This document shows positions 26,123-36,300 of a stretch of 64,000 bases of DNA, piece by piece. The notes beneath the pieces were generated by a model. That model made no database searches and was not told where the DNA came from. It saw nothing but the letters and a program-made list of their open reading frames with translations. Position 1 is the first letter of the stretch, and every line of letters begins with the position of its first letter. Made by a program: the position numbers and the translations under genes. The stretch lies in contig CAMWQW010000018.1 in NCBI GenBank assembly GCA_947176505.1, forward strand, positions 1-64,000, read 5' to 3'. This stretch comes from an uncultured Lachnospiraceae bacterium. Lineage in GTDB: Bacteria > Bacillota > Clostridia > Lachnospirales > Lachnospiraceae.

Positions 26123-28033
26123 TTATAATTCATTTCTATCAGCATTTCCGGTCATGCTCTTTTCACCCGCCATAGACACATAGCAGGTCATAATCTTCTT
26201 CGCGATGGAATCCTCGTCAATACCGATTTCCCGCTTTAGCAGCTCCACATTACCATGCTCAACATATTCGTCCGGAATGGCTATATTAAGCACCTGTACC
26301 GGCGCACCAATTCCGTCCACATACGACCTGACTTTCTCACCGTAACCGCCGCTTAGTACATTTTCTTCCATCGTTACAATCAACTTATGCTCTTTGCACG
26401 CTTCCCGCACAGCCTGTTCGTCAATGGGTTTCACGAATCTTGCATTGGTCAGTGAGCAGGAATACCCCCTCTCCTTAAGCTGCTCACGCACTTTAAGCCC
26501 TACTTTGACCATACTGCCAACGGCAAAAAGAATAATATCTTCTTCCTCATAGATTGCTTCGCTCTTGCCGTATTCAATAGGCGCCCTGTTATCTTTCAGC
26601 CCATCAAAGGCTTCCCCTCTCGGATATCTGAGCGCAATCGGCATCTCCGAAGCAACCGCGAATTTCATCATATCGGAGAGTTCCCACTTATTCTTCGGTG
26701 CCATAATATGCATATTCGGTATGGACGATAAGTAGGAAAGATCAAAAATACCCTGATGGGTTTCCCCGTCACTGCCTACAAGTCCTGCCCTGTCTATGGC
26801 AAATACCACCGGAAGATTCTGGAGACACACATCATGCAGTATCTGGTCATAAGCCCTTTGCAGGAACGAAGAATATATCGCTACAATCGGCTTTAATCCC
26901 CCCGCAGCAAGTCCTGCCGCAAAGGTTACCGCATGTTCCTCCGCAATACCAACATCAAAAAATCTATCCGGATACATGTTACGGAATCGTTTTAAACCGG
27001 TACCATCCGGCATTGCCGCCGTGATTGCCACCACCTGCTCTTCTCTCTGCCCCAGCTTACACATAACAGTAGAGAATATATCCGTATAATTCGCCTTGTT
27101 TTGTGGCTTGCTCGGAATACCCGTCTCAATATCAAAGGGTTCCGCCCCGTGGAATCTTGCGGGATGCCGCTCTGCAGGCGCATATCCCTTTCCTTTCTGG
27201 GTTATGACATGGAGCAGCACAGCTCCTCTGATTTTCCTCGCCTCTCCCAGCATATGTACCATCGCTGATATATTATGCCCATCCACCGGTCCCAAGTATG
27301 TAATTCCCATATCCTCAAAAAACATGCCCGGCACCACCAGATTTTTAAAGCTGCTCTTGACGCGCCTGATCTGTGATACCACCTTGTCACCGTATTTAGA
27401 TTTGCCGTGGAGTGAATTGTAGACGCCCTCCTTCAAATCGAGATATTTGTCTGCCGTTCTGATATTATTCAGGTATTTTGATACGCCGCCTACATTTTCC
27501 GATATGGACATGTTGTTGTCATTTAATACGACAATAAAATTCGTCTCCAGACGTGAAGCGTTATTGAGCGCCTCATATGCCATACCGCCTGTCAGCGAGC
27601 CGTCACCGATTACCGACACGATCGTGTTCTTCCCGCCCATAATGTCCCTTGCCTTGACCATGCCAAGCCCCGCCGAGATAGACGTAGAACTGTGTCCGGT
27701 ATCAAAACAGTCGCAATCACTTTCCTTGCGCTTCGGGAAGCCGCTCATACCGCCAAATTTACGCAAATTTGCGAATCCATCCCGTCTTCCGGTCAGAATC
27801 TTATGCGTGTAAGACTGATGCCCTACATCCCATATAATCTTATCCTCCGGGAGATTTAAGAACAAATGCAGCGCCATGGTCAATTCTACAGCACCAAGAT
27901 TTGAGCCCAAATGTCCACCCGTTTCGCTGATGGACTGAATCAGAAATTCTCTGATTTCCTCCGCCAGCACTCCGTAATCCGCCTCCGCCAGCTTCTTAAT
28001 ATCATTCGCCTGTTCTATCTTCTCTAAAAACAT
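26123..28033 (-). CDS. dxs: 1-deoxy-D-xylulose-5-phosphate synthase
   Basis: Thiamine-diphosphate enzyme of 636 residues, first step of the MEP isoprenoid pathway (pyruvate + glyceraldehyde-3-phosphate). It has the substrate-binding HLGSNLGAVELT, TPP motif GDGSLTGGMAYEAL...NDN and catalytic-region DVGIAEEHAVTFAAGLA. GGAGG precedes the start. It sits beside ispA, another isoprenoid gene. Confidence 0.97.
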   Translation of the reverse strand: MFLEKIEQANDIKKLAEADYGVLAEEIREFLIQSISETGGHLGSNLGAVELTMALHLFLNLPEDKIIWDVGHQSYTHKILTGRRDGFANLRKFGGMSGFPKRKESDCDCFDTGHSSTSISAGLGMVKARDIMGGKNTIVSVIGDGSLTGGMAYEALNNASRLETNFIVVLNDNNMSISENVGGVSKYLNNIRTADKYLDLKEGVYNSLHGKSKYGDKVVSQIRRVKSSFKNLVVPGMFFEDMGITYLGPVDGHNISAMVHMLGEARKIRGAVLLHVITQKGKGYAPAERHPARFHGAEPFDIETGIPSKPQNKANYTDIFSTVMCKLGQREEQVVAITAAMPDGTGLKRFRNMYPDRFFDVGIAEEHAVTFAAGLAAGGLKPIVAIYSSFLQRAYDQILHDVCLQNLPVVFAIDRAGLVGSDGETHQGIFDLSYLSSIPNMHIMAPKNKWELSDMMKFAVASEMPIALRYPRGEAFDGLKDNRAPIEYGKSEAIYEEEDIILFAVGSMVKVGLKVREQLKERGYSCSLTNARFVKPIDEQAVREACKEHKLIVTMEENVLSGGYGEKVRSYVDGIGAPVQVLNIAIPDEYVEHGNVELLKREIGIDEDSIAKKIMTCYVSMAGEKSMTGNADRNEL

Positions 28034-28089
28034 TGTAATCCTCCATGTCTGTCCGGTTCAGAACATCCTTCTCTTTCGGTAAAGGAAAA

Positions 28090-29043
28090 TCACTTTTCTC
28101 TGTAAATCAATCGCTCAACCAACTGCTCTAAGAACTCATTTCGCCTTGGAAAAGAAGCCAGAATCTCTATCGCATCTCTGGATAATTCTTCCACCTGTTC
28201 TTTGGATTTCTCTATGCCATGCATCGACACATAAGTAAGTTTATGATTCTTCTCATCGCTGCCGACAGGTTTACCGAGTACTTCCAAGCTGCTTGTCACA
28301 TCTAATATATCATCCTGTATCTGAAAAGCAATCCCGATGTCATAGGCGCATTTCTCCAGTCTGTCAAGTTCTTCCGATGAAGCGCCTGCCAAAGTTGCCC
28401 CGATCATCATAGCTGCCTGAATAAGCGCTGCCGTCTTATGTTCATGGATATACAGAAGCATCTCTTCGGTCACTTCTGCGCCCATCTTCTCAGCCGCCAA
28501 ATCTGCACACTGTCCGCCAATCATACCGTATACTCCAGCCTTACGGCTAAGTACCTGCATAGACACCGCAATCCTGTGATACTCCTCTACAGTCTCCGCC
28601 TTCTCGAAAGCCCGCGCCGCAATCTCAAAAGCGTAATTAAGAAGCCCGTCTCCCGCTAAGATTGCCATACCTTCTCCGTATACTACATGAGTAGTCTTAC
28701 GCCCTCTGCGATACTCATCATTATCCATTGCCGGAAGATCGTCATGTACGAGAGAATAATTGTGAATCAACTCCAGCGCCGCCATAAACAAAGACAATGC
28801 TCTCCCAAGAGTCGTATCCTCCTGCCTTCCCGCTTCCGCCGCATTCCATATTTCATCTACTCGCGTAAACAATGCCGCACTTTCCGCCATCAACATAGGG
28901 CGCAGTCTTTTGCCTCCCGCTGTGACAGAATAATTCATCGCTTGCACTACAGCCTTCTGATATCCCTCCTCTGTCGGAAGATATCTATTGATAATCGTCT
29001 CTATCTGTTCTGTCTTATGCTTGATTTCTTCTTTAAAATTCAT
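28090..29043 (-). CDS. ispA: Polyprenyl (farnesyl) diphosphate synthase
   Basis: Enzyme of 317 residues that condenses IPP with allylic diphosphates. The first Asp-rich motif is DDLPAMDND (in LVHDDLPAMDNDEYRRG) and the second is QIQDDILDVTS. Aromatic residues before the first motif favour a farnesyl-length product. The start lies within the 3' end of xseB (11-base overlap). About 20 residues longer than the commonest form because of an insert near 50-75. Confidence 0.95.
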   Translation of the reverse strand: MNFKEEIKHKTEQIETIINRYLPTEEGYQKAVVQAMNYSVTAGGKRLRPMLMAESAALFTRVDEIWNAAEAGRQEDTTLGRALSLFMAALELIHNYSLVHDDLPAMDNDEYRRGRKTTHVVYGEGMAILAGDGLLNYAFEIAARAFEKAETVEEYHRIAVSMQVLSRKAGVYGMIGGQCADLAAEKMGAEVTEEMLLYIHEHKTAALIQAAMMIGATLAGASSEELDRLEKCAYDIGIAFQIQDDILDVTSSLEVLGKPVGSDEKNHKLTYVSMHGIEKSKEQVEELSRDAIEILASFPRRNEFLEQLVERLIYREK

Positions 29044-29323
29044 CTAATCCACCGTCTTCATTCATCTGAAGTACTTTCTTCTCTACTCTATCAATCGTCT
29101 CATTACAATACTGTAGCAATTTCATTCCCCTGTTATATTCCTGAAAAGACTGCTCCAGCGTAATTTCCTCCGTTTCAAGATGCGCAAGCACTTCTTCAAT
29201 CTGCTCAAACGCCTCTTCCAGCGAAAGTTCTCCTTCCAATCTTGATTCCTCTTCCGCCCTGCATTTATTCAGCAATTGCTGTTCTTCTTGTCTGTAATCC
29301 TCTTTTGACTGCTGTTTCTGCAT
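29033..29323 (-). CDS. xseB: Exodeoxyribonuclease VII small subunit
   Basis: Helical protein of 96 residues (LSLEEAFEQIEEVLAHLETE, LEQSFQEYNRGMKLLQYCNE). Partner of XseA in single-strand DNA degradation. The N-terminal 30 residues are Gln/Glu-rich and not conserved. The start is chosen for the well-spaced GGAGAGGG; a longer frame adds nine residues. Confidence 0.93.
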   Translation of the reverse strand: MQKQQSKEDYRQEEQQLLNKCRAEEESRLEGELSLEEAFEQIEEVLAHLETEEITLEQSFQEYNRGMKLLQYCNETIDRVEKKVLQMNEDGGLDEF

Positions 29324-29388
29324 CTGTTTCCCTCTCCGTGTTTCCTGCATTCTGCCAACAACACTATGATACTCTGCATAATACGCCG

Positions 29389-30597
29389 TTAATTATATTC
29401 CATGCACTGCTTGTCCGTAACCTGTGCGGTCAGTCTGCCGTCCTTCAAATAGACTGTCATATGATCACCCACCGATGCCTGTTCAATGGAAGACATTGTT
29501 GTACCTTTTTCATCCGCCACATAGGCATATCCCTGATTAAGTTTATCAAGCGGCGACAATCCTTTCATCTGTTCTACATAGATTGCCAGACTGTGTCTGC
29601 ATCCTCTTAAGCGCTTCTCCATCGCGCCCTGTAAATGCTCTTCCAAGGAAAGTGCCTGCGTTCTCTTCATCCGTATAGTATTAACCGGACTTAAATATCT
29701 CATTCTGACGCTATACTGCTCCGTCAGCTGCCGATATCGCCCTAACACTCTCCTGCACATATGCTGCATTGTGAAAGCGTATTCCTCCAGCTTGTCCTGC
29801 AGCTGTTCTATATCATACACTGCCAGTTCCGCCGCTGCAGACGGTGTAGGGGCACGCAAGTCCGCAACAAAATCTGCTATTGTAGTATCTGTCTCATGCC
29901 CTACCGCCGATATAATCGGCACTGAACAGTCAAAAATAGCCTGCGCCACTATTTCCTCGTTAAATGCCCACAAATCCTCGATAGAACCACCGCCCCTGCC
30001 AACGATTATCGTGTCCACTCCGATGTGCTCCAACGCATGAATACCGTTAACAATACTCGGTGCTGCCGCTTCACCCTGTACAATTGCGGGATATAAAATA
30101 ATCTGCACATAAGGATTTCTTCTGCCGGCAATATTAATAATATCCCGTACAGCGGCGCCTGTTGAAGCGGTGACTACTCCGAGCGTCCTGATATATTTCG
30201 GTATCGGCTGCTTATACTCCGGCGCAAACATTCCCCGTTCTTCCAGTTCCCGTTTCAACCGTTCATATCTCTCATAGAGCGCCCCGGCACCGTCAAGACT
30301 AATCTTATTGGCATATAACTGATATTTACCGTCCCGTTCATAGACATCTATACTGCCACTGACAACCACCTGCTGACCTTCCGACATCTGAAATCTCAGT
30401 CCCGCACGGTTAGAAGAAAACATAACGCACGCTATCGTTCCTTTAGCGTCCTTTAATGTAAAATAAATATGTCCAGAGGAATGATACTTGCAGTTACTGA
30501 CTTCACCCTTAACCATAATCGACTGCAACATATAATCCTGCGTGAACATATTTTTAATGTAAGAATTTACTTGTGCAACTGTATATACATTCTGCAT
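29389..30597 (-). CDS. xseA: Exodeoxyribonuclease VII large subunit
   Basis: Protein of 402 residues with an N-terminal OB fold (about 1-100; VKGEVSNCKYHSSGHIYFTL) and the catalytic core (GVVTASTGAAVRDI, DTIIVGRGGGSIEDLWAFNEE, SAVGHETDTTIADFVADLRA). It is the nuclease subunit with XseB. Sits between nusB and xseB as usual. Confidence 0.96.
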   Translation of the reverse strand: MQNVYTVAQVNSYIKNMFTQDYMLQSIMVKGEVSNCKYHSSGHIYFTLKDAKGTIACVMFSSNRAGLRFQMSEGQQVVVSGSIDVYERDGKYQLYANKISLDGAGALYERYERLKRELEERGMFAPEYKQPIPKYIRTLGVVTASTGAAVRDIINIAGRRNPYVQIILYPAIVQGEAAAPSIVNGIHALEHIGVDTIIVGRGGGSIEDLWAFNEEIVAQAIFDCSVPIISAVGHETDTTIADFVADLRAPTPSAAAELAVYDIEQLQDKLEEYAFTMQHMCRRVLGRYRQLTEQYSVRMRYLSPVNTIRMKRTQALSLEEHLQGAMEKRLRGCRHSLAIYVEQMKGLSPLDKLNQGYAYVADEKGTTMSSIEQASVGDHMTVYLKDGRLTAQVTDKQCMEYN

Positions 30598-30608
30598 ACT
30601 GACACCCG

Positions 30609-31004
30609 TCAGGCAAATTTCGCCAAAATGCCGTTGACAAACCCGGAAGAAGCATCCTGCCCAAATTTCTTGGCGAGCTCCACCGCCTCATTAATGGCAA
30701 CACCCGTAGGGACCGAATCATCATAGTTAATCTCATAAACTGCCAATCTGAGAATCGTCAAATCCACCTTACCCATTCTGGCTGTATTCCATCCTTCTGC
30801 TTTCTCATTCAACTGACCGTCTATCTCCGAGAGTTTTTGCTGAATCTTATGATACTTATCCGAAATATAGTCGGCGTCCTCTCCCTTAGCGGCATCTTCT
30901 TCCTCAAAGAACATACGCTCCTGTTCCGTCATATCATCTAAACTGTTAAACTCTATTCGAAACAACAACTTAAATATCTGCTCCCGCAACTCTCTTCTGC
31001 TCAT
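30609..31004 (-). CDS. nusB: Transcription antitermination factor NusB
   Basis: All-helical RNA-binding protein of 131 residues (SRRELREQIFKLLFR, ILRLAVYEI, VAINEAVELAKKFG, GFVNGILAKFA). It pairs with NusE/S10 in rRNA antitermination. GGGAG precedes the start. Confidence 0.95.
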   Translation of the reverse strand: MSRRELREQIFKLLFRIEFNSLDDMTEQERMFFEEEDAAKGEDADYISDKYHKIQQKLSEIDGQLNEKAEGWNTARMGKVDLTILRLAVYEINYDDSVPTGVAINEAVELAKKFGQDASSGFVNGILAKFA

Positions 31005-31041
31005 ACTGGCTCCCGCTTTATCTGACCTTTTTGTCTTGTAC

Positions 31042-31428
31042 TTATCTGTCTTTCGCTACGTTGATACCTGCAATGCGTATATTGACATCCGTCACTTCCA
31101 GACCTGTCATGTTCTGAATCGCATTCTTCACCTTTGTCTGAACACGCTGACAGGTTGCCGGAATATTAAACCCGTACTCTATGGTAATAGCAAGCTCAAC
31201 TTTGACTTTCTTATTGAATATTTCTACTCGAACTCCTTTGGCAAGTCCTTTCACACCGACTCTGCTCAATAATTCATTCGCCATGTTACCATTCATTGCC
31301 GCAACGCCGTCAACCTCGGTTGCCGCAAGCGCTGCGATCATCGCCACTACGTCATCTGCAATCTTAACCGTGCCGAACTTTTCATCTTCCTGCAATAAAT
31401 ATGTGTTCTTCGCTGATTCTTGTTCCAT
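31042..31428 (-). CDS. Asp23/Gls24 family envelope stress response protein
   Basis: Protein of 128 residues with the Asp23 fold (GTVKIADDVVAMIAALAATE, VRVEIFNKKVKVELAITIEYGF, VQTKVKNAIQNMTGLEVTDV). The YqhY-type gene next to nusB is conserved in Firmicutes; relatives are linked to envelope stress and acetyl-CoA carboxylase control. The start is set by GAGGA seven bases upstream. It is probably first in the long operon reaching recN. Confidence 0.92.
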   Translation of the reverse strand: MEQESAKNTYLLQEDEKFGTVKIADDVVAMIAALAATEVDGVAAMNGNMANELLSRVGVKGLAKGVRVEIFNKKVKVELAITIEYGFNIPATCQRVQTKVKNAIQNMTGLEVTDVNIRIAGINVAKDR

Positions 31429-31523
31429 AGTAATCCTCATTTCTGCGCACTGTTCTCCCACGCCGCTCTTTCATTTGGAATAAGTATATCAAAATTTCTT
31501 ATTTTTGCATAGTCCCATTCCCA

Positions 31524-32699
31524 TTAAAGCCAAAAGCTCATACTGTACTGCTTCTCGTCATCCGAATAGGATACTACCCCGTCAGGACAGTCCAGATATC
31601 TGAAAATCTCCTGACGCTCAATCAATGCTTCCTGCATCTGCCGGTACACATCATAACCGGCGCATTTTAGCGTTACATAGGCGCTCCCCTTCTCGTATTC
31701 TTCCTTAAAGATACGCTCTATCCGCTCCTCATCCCACTCCGTAAAGTACAGTCCTTCACGCACATAATAGTTACTCTCCATAGAATTGCATTCCGGCAGT
31801 TCTACCACGTTATCCAATGTATGAGTCAGATTCATCTGCTCTGTAGAAACGCATAGGTAATCATAATTAATCGTCGGAATCCTCTCACCGGGATAGTTGG
31901 CAGCACCACCTACCGCCTGATACGAAGCATCTCCCCATGTAGTATCAACATAATAATATTTGCCGTCAATCTGTACGAGATTCCACGCATGTCCTTCACC
32001 GCTTACCACACGCCCAAGTACCAGCGTGGAAAAGATGCCCATCTTGTCAAGAAGGTATTGTGTTGCCTTTGCATATCCTTGACAGACAGACTTTCCTTCT
32101 ATAAATACAGAACAAATATTCTGATTATCCACTGCGGCAGCATCGTATTCCGTATGGTGGATCAAATACTCATATACATATTTTACCTTAGTGTAATCAT
32201 CTGCATGATCCGGCAGACCTGCAAGACATTGGTTGACATAATTATCAATTTCTGCCTGCTTACTCTGTATTTCTTCTTGATTATAGCGATAAGTCCCTGT
32301 AAATGTAATCTTTTTTAGTATATCGCCGAGCGTATATTCTGTATAAGTATATCCATCTACATAGAAAATCTCAGGGTGATCGTTCAGCACACACTGAAAA
32401 GCATGCGAAATCTCGCCTTTATCGCAGCTTGATAATTTCACGTCTTCTTCAAACTGAACAAGAGCGTCCCGAATCTCCAGATACAGCACCTGTTCATTCT
32501 CCGGAAGCTTACTATATGCATAGCCCTTCTCTTCCTCACGCTTTACTATCTGCTCCGGCTGCTCGATTTCATCCTGCATAGCCCCTATATCTTCCTGCAT
32601 GTACAGATCACTCTGCTGATGGGGCGTTGTCTTCCATGCGTACGCCAGACATCCTGTAAGCACGAGCATTCCGGTCAATAATAAGCCTGTTTTCTTCAT
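31524..32699 (-). CDS. Transglutaminase-like lipoprotein
   Basis: Exported protein of 391 residues. The signal peptide ends in the lipobox LTGC (Cys near residue 17), so it should be lipid-anchored outside the membrane. The transglutaminase-core triad is visible: Cys in KSVCQGYAKA, His in GEGHAWNLV and Asp in YYVDTTWGD. Such domains in Clostridia may be cross-linking enzymes or cysteine peptidases; substrate is unknown. The ATG is preferred over a TTG two codons upstream. Confidence 0.85.
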   Translation of the reverse strand: MKKTGLLLTGMLVLTGCLAYAWKTTPHQQSDLYMQEDIGAMQDEIEQPEQIVKREEEKGYAYSKLPENEQVLYLEIRDALVQFEEDVKLSSCDKGEISHAFQCVLNDHPEIFYVDGYTYTEYTLGDILKKITFTGTYRYNQEEIQSKQAEIDNYVNQCLAGLPDHADDYTKVKYVYEYLIHHTEYDAAAVDNQNICSVFIEGKSVCQGYAKATQYLLDKMGIFSTLVLGRVVSGEGHAWNLVQIDGKYYYVDTTWGDASYQAVGGAANYPGERIPTINYDYLCVSTEQMNLTHTLDNVVELPECNSMESNYYVREGLYFTEWDEERIERIFKEEYEKGSAYVTLKCAGYDVYRQMQEALIERQEIFRYLDCPDGVVSYSDDEKQYSMSFWL

Positions 32700-32743
32700 C
32701 TGCAATCACCCTTTACCATTTCAAATGTTCAACTGCCTGTCCA

Positions 32744-34336
32744 TCAATTTCTGCCAAACTCAGATAATATTAAACCTTCATTGCGCTCTATCGTCATTCC
32801 AATACTCCATTGATTGACGAATAAGAGCAGCGGATTATCCTTTAAGTCCTTAATCTTCTTCATATCAGACGTACCTGTCAGCTTATCCAGATCTATTTCC
32901 TTATTCTCAATCCAACGGATATGTTCATACGGAAGATTCTCCAACTTAATTTCTACATTATATTCATTTTCAAGTCGGTACTTTAAAACGTCAAATTGCA
33001 GCACACCTACCACACCCACAATAATCTCTTCCATACCGGTATTAAACTCTTGAAAAATCTGAATAGCGCCTTCCTGTGCAATCTGTGTGATTCCTTTCAC
33101 AAATTGCTTCCTTTTCATCGTATCAATCTGCCTTACCCTTGCAAAGTGCTCCGGCGCAAATGTAGGGATTCCCTCATACGCAAACTGCTCCTTCGGCATA
33201 CAAATTGTATCACCTATGGAAAAGATACCCGGATCAAACACGCCAATGATATCTCCAGCATACGCTTCGTTTAAAATTTTGCGCTCATCCGCCATGATTT
33301 GCTGCGGTTGGGACAAGCGCATTACTTTCCCGCCCTGTACATGTTTCACTTCCGCGCTGGCGTCGAATCTGCCCGAACAAATTCTCATAAATGCGACACG
33401 GTCTCTGTGCGCCTTATTCATGTTAGCCTGAATCTTGAAAACAAATGCCGAAAAATCGTGCTCCACTGGGTCAATCAAACCGATATCCGCTTTGCGTGGA
33501 AGAGGATTCGTCGTCATTTTCAGGAAATGTTGTAAGAAAATCTCCACGCCAAAATTAGTGAGCGCCGACCCGAAAAATACGGGCGTAAGTTCTCCTGCCT
33601 GAATCCGTTCCAAATCATATTCCGCACTGGCACCATCGAGAAGTTCTATTTCGTCATACAACTGAGCCTTATACTCTTCCCCAATCTGTCCAAGCAGTGC
33701 ATCTTCGTCCGCTATCGGAATCCGCGTAGCATGTCCCTCTTTGGTGCCTTTCTCCGTGTCTGCATAAGTAATCACGCATTTGCTCTCACGTTCATAGACC
33801 CCTTTAAAGCTCTTGCCGCACCCGATTGGCCAGTTAATCGGACAAGTTGCAATCCCTAACTCCTTCTCAATCTCATCTAACAAGGTAAACGTATCATTGG
33901 CATCTCTATCCATCTTATTGATAAAAGTGAAAATCGGAATATGCCGCATACCGCATACCTTAAAAAGCTTTCGCGTCTGCGCCTCCACGCCTTTGGATGC
34001 ATCAATGACCATAACCGCGGAGTCAGCCGCCATCAATGTTCTGTAAGTATCTTCCGAGAAATCCTGATGTCCCGGCGTATCCAAAATATTGATACAAAAT
34101 CCGCCATATTCAAACTGAAGTACAGAAGAAGTAACGGAAATACCTCTCTCCTTCTCTATCTCCATCCAATCAGATACCGCATGTCTTGCGGTTGCTTTGC
34201 CCTTCACGCTGCCTGCCAGATTAATCGCTCCGCCATACAGAAGGAATTTCTCTGTCAGAGTAGTCTTACCCGCATCCGGGTGCGATATAATCGCAAAAGT
34301 TCTTCTTTTGTTGATTTCGTCTGCATAATTGCCCAC
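32744..34336 (-). CDS. prfC: Peptide chain release factor 3
   Basis: Translational GTPase of 530 residues that recycles RF1/RF2. G1 is SHPDAGKTT, G3 is DTPGHQD and G4 is NKMD (TFINKMDRDAND). It begins with GTG, preceded by GGAGG at good spacing. It follows deoB by 18 bases. Confidence 0.95.
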   Translation of the reverse strand: MGNYADEINKRRTFAIISHPDAGKTTLTEKFLLYGGAINLAGSVKGKATARHAVSDWMEIEKERGISVTSSVLQFEYGGFCINILDTPGHQDFSEDTYRTLMAADSAVMVIDASKGVEAQTRKLFKVCGMRHIPIFTFINKMDRDANDTFTLLDEIEKELGIATCPINWPIGCGKSFKGVYERESKCVITYADTEKGTKEGHATRIPIADEDALLGQIGEEYKAQLYDEIELLDGASAEYDLERIQAGELTPVFFGSALTNFGVEIFLQHFLKMTTNPLPRKADIGLIDPVEHDFSAFVFKIQANMNKAHRDRVAFMRICSGRFDASAEVKHVQGGKVMRLSQPQQIMADERKILNEAYAGDIIGVFDPGIFSIGDTICMPKEQFAYEGIPTFAPEHFARVRQIDTMKRKQFVKGITQIAQEGAIQIFQEFNTGMEEIIVGVVGVLQFDVLKYRLENEYNVEIKLENLPYEHIRWIENKEIDLDKLTGTSDMKKIKDLKDNPLLLFVNQWSIGMTIERNEGLILSEFGRN

Positions 34337-34354
34337 GTCTTTATCCTCCAGCCT

Positions 34355-35509
34355 CTATAACATAGATGTACCGGCAAATTCCGGTTTGATATGAAAACAG
34401 TCAAGAACTGTCGCGCCGATATCTGCAAAGGTATCCCTCGTTCCAAGATTTGCAGGCGTTACCTTTTTGCCATACATGATAAAAGGCGTATGCTCTCTTG
34501 AATGATCAGTAGACACCGTGTAACCCGGATCACACCCATGGTCTGCCGTAATCATCAGCACATCATCTTCCTTAAGCTTATCAAGAATCTGCGGAAGTTT
34601 CTCATCAAAATAAGTAAGCGCTGCAGCATACCCGTCTATATCATTGCGGTGTCCATACAACATATCATAGTCTACCAAGTTAATAAAACAAAGTCCTTCA
34701 AAATCCCGCTCCATGTATTCAAGCGTCTTCTCGATTCCTTCTGCATTACCCTTGGTGTACACATATTCCGTAATTCCTTTGCCTGCAAAAATATCCTTAA
34801 TCTTACCTACGGAAATCACATCTTTTCCGGATGCCTTAAGCTGATCCAACATAGTGACTGCCGGCGGTTCCAGCGAAAAATCATGCCGCCCGGATGTTCT
34901 GGCATAATTACCGCTCGTGCCGACAAAAGGTCTCGCAATCACTCTTCCCACGCCATGTTTCCCTTGCAGAATACCTCTTGCAATCTTACAGTACTCATAT
35001 AAAGTCTCCACAGGAACAATATCTTCGTGTGCGGCAATCTGGAACACACTGTCTGCCGATGTATAAACAATCAGCTTTCCGCTCTTTACATGCTCGTCAC
35101 CATAATCTTTAATTACCTCCGTTCCGGAGTAAGGTTTGTTGCACAGCACTCCTCTGCCCACCGCGGCACTGAAAGCATCCAGCACCTCCTTGGGAAATCC
35201 GTCGGGATAGGTGGGCAGCGGCTGCTTAGATAAGATTCCCGCAATCTCCCAGTGCCCTATTGTAGTATCTTTGCCCTTAGATGCCTCTTTCATTCGGGCA
35301 ATCCTTGCCGAAGGCTGCATAACAGGTTCTCTGCAGTCCACTCCGTCAATGTTAAACAGCCCAAGTGCACCCATATTAGGCATATGAAATGCCGGACTTG
35401 ATGCTGCGGATTTAATCGTATTTGTACCCCGATCTCCGTACTCAGCCGCATCCTCCATCTCACCGATTCCAAAACTATCCAAAACGATTAAAAAAACTCT
35501 CTTCATCAT
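34355..35509 (-). CDS. deoB: Phosphopentomutase
   Basis: Alkaline-phosphatase-superfamily mutase of 384 residues interconverting ribose-1- and ribose-5-phosphate. Metal-binding motifs are visible at FLIVLDSFGIGEMEDA, KDTTIGHWE, NLVDYDMLYGHRND, and TADHGCDPGYTVSTDHSREHTP. It serves nucleoside salvage. No deoC or punA is next to it. Confidence 0.96.
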   Translation of the reverse strand: MMKRVFLIVLDSFGIGEMEDAAEYGDRGTNTIKSAASSPAFHMPNMGALGLFNIDGVDCREPVMQPSARIARMKEASKGKDTTIGHWEIAGILSKQPLPTYPDGFPKEVLDAFSAAVGRGVLCNKPYSGTEVIKDYGDEHVKSGKLIVYTSADSVFQIAAHEDIVPVETLYEYCKIARGILQGKHGVGRVIARPFVGTSGNYARTSGRHDFSLEPPAVTMLDQLKASGKDVISVGKIKDIFAGKGITEYVYTKGNAEGIEKTLEYMERDFEGLCFINLVDYDMLYGHRNDIDGYAAALTYFDEKLPQILDKLKEDDVLMITADHGCDPGYTVSTDHSREHTPFIMYGKKVTPANLGTRDTFADIGATVLDCFHIKPEFAGTSML

Positions 35510-35576
35510 TAGCCTCTCTCTCCATATTTCTTATTACACCACAGTACACTATACCATAAAATTACTTTTCTTGCAC

Positions 35577-36287
35577 TTAATTTGAAGTGACTGTACTGAT
35601 AATAACCGATTCAGCGCTGACGCCAGTCTTGCGAATCACAATATCCTCAATCTGCGCTCTTTGCGCCTCTGTCAGTTCTGTCGTATTGACAACAACATCC
35701 ACGCTGTCTCCGTCTATGCTCACAATCGCATCCTCAAATCCTTTCGCCTCTAGCAGTATTTCCGCAGCCGTCTCTTTCTCGGCAATATCCGTCATGGAAA
35801 TCATGCTGTTTACCGCCTCCTGTTTCTGCGTTTCACTGATATTTGAGTTGTTAATGATTTCTAAAAGTGTTTCTTTATTCTGTGCACGTGTCTGCTCTTT
35901 CTGTAGCTTAGCTCCCGACAACTCAGATATCGTTCCGGCAGACGTAAACACAGCCTCTCCGGGTACTTCCTCCATCTGCTCCTCTGCCAGCGCTTCTTCC
36001 AATTCCTCATCAACGCCGCCATTCTCCGACATCGTCACATCCATATCCAGACTGTCGATATCCCCGGACGCCTGTTCAATATCCTCATCCGACAAATCCG
36101 TAAAAGCGGCGTAATCTTCATTATCCAACGCCGGATTCCCCATATCGTCCGTAGTAATCGTGCCGTTTACCGACATGATATCCTCATCCGTTACTTTGGT
36201 GCCTGCAAAGTTCAAGTAGCCTGCTACGGCAATCATAATAGCCAGTGCCGTGATCATCATCTGGTTCTTCTTGATCATATTCTTCAC
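35577..36287 (-). CDS. spoIIIAH: Stage III sporulation protein AH (SpoIIIAH)
   Basis: Protein of 236 residues with one N-terminal TM (about 9-27, MMITALAIMIAVAGYLNFAG) and a C-terminal domain (about 125-236) related to ring-forming secretion proteins (YscJ/FliF-like). In Bacillus it binds forespore SpoIIQ across the intermembrane space. Residues 40-110 are acidic and low-complexity. Likely GTG start with GGGGAG upstream. Last gene of the spoIIIA operon. Confidence 0.9.
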   Translation of the reverse strand: MKNMIKKNQMMITALAIMIAVAGYLNFAGTKVTDEDIMSVNGTITTDDMGNPALDNEDYAAFTDLSDEDIEQASGDIDSLDMDVTMSENGGVDEELEEALAEEQMEEVPGEAVFTSAGTISELSGAKLQKEQTRAQNKETLLEIINNSNISETQKQEAVNSMISMTDIAEKETAAEILLEAKGFEDAIVSIDGDSVDVVVNTTELTEAQRAQIEDIVIRKTGVSAESVIISTVTSN

Positions 36288-36300
36288 TTTTTTCTCCCCT

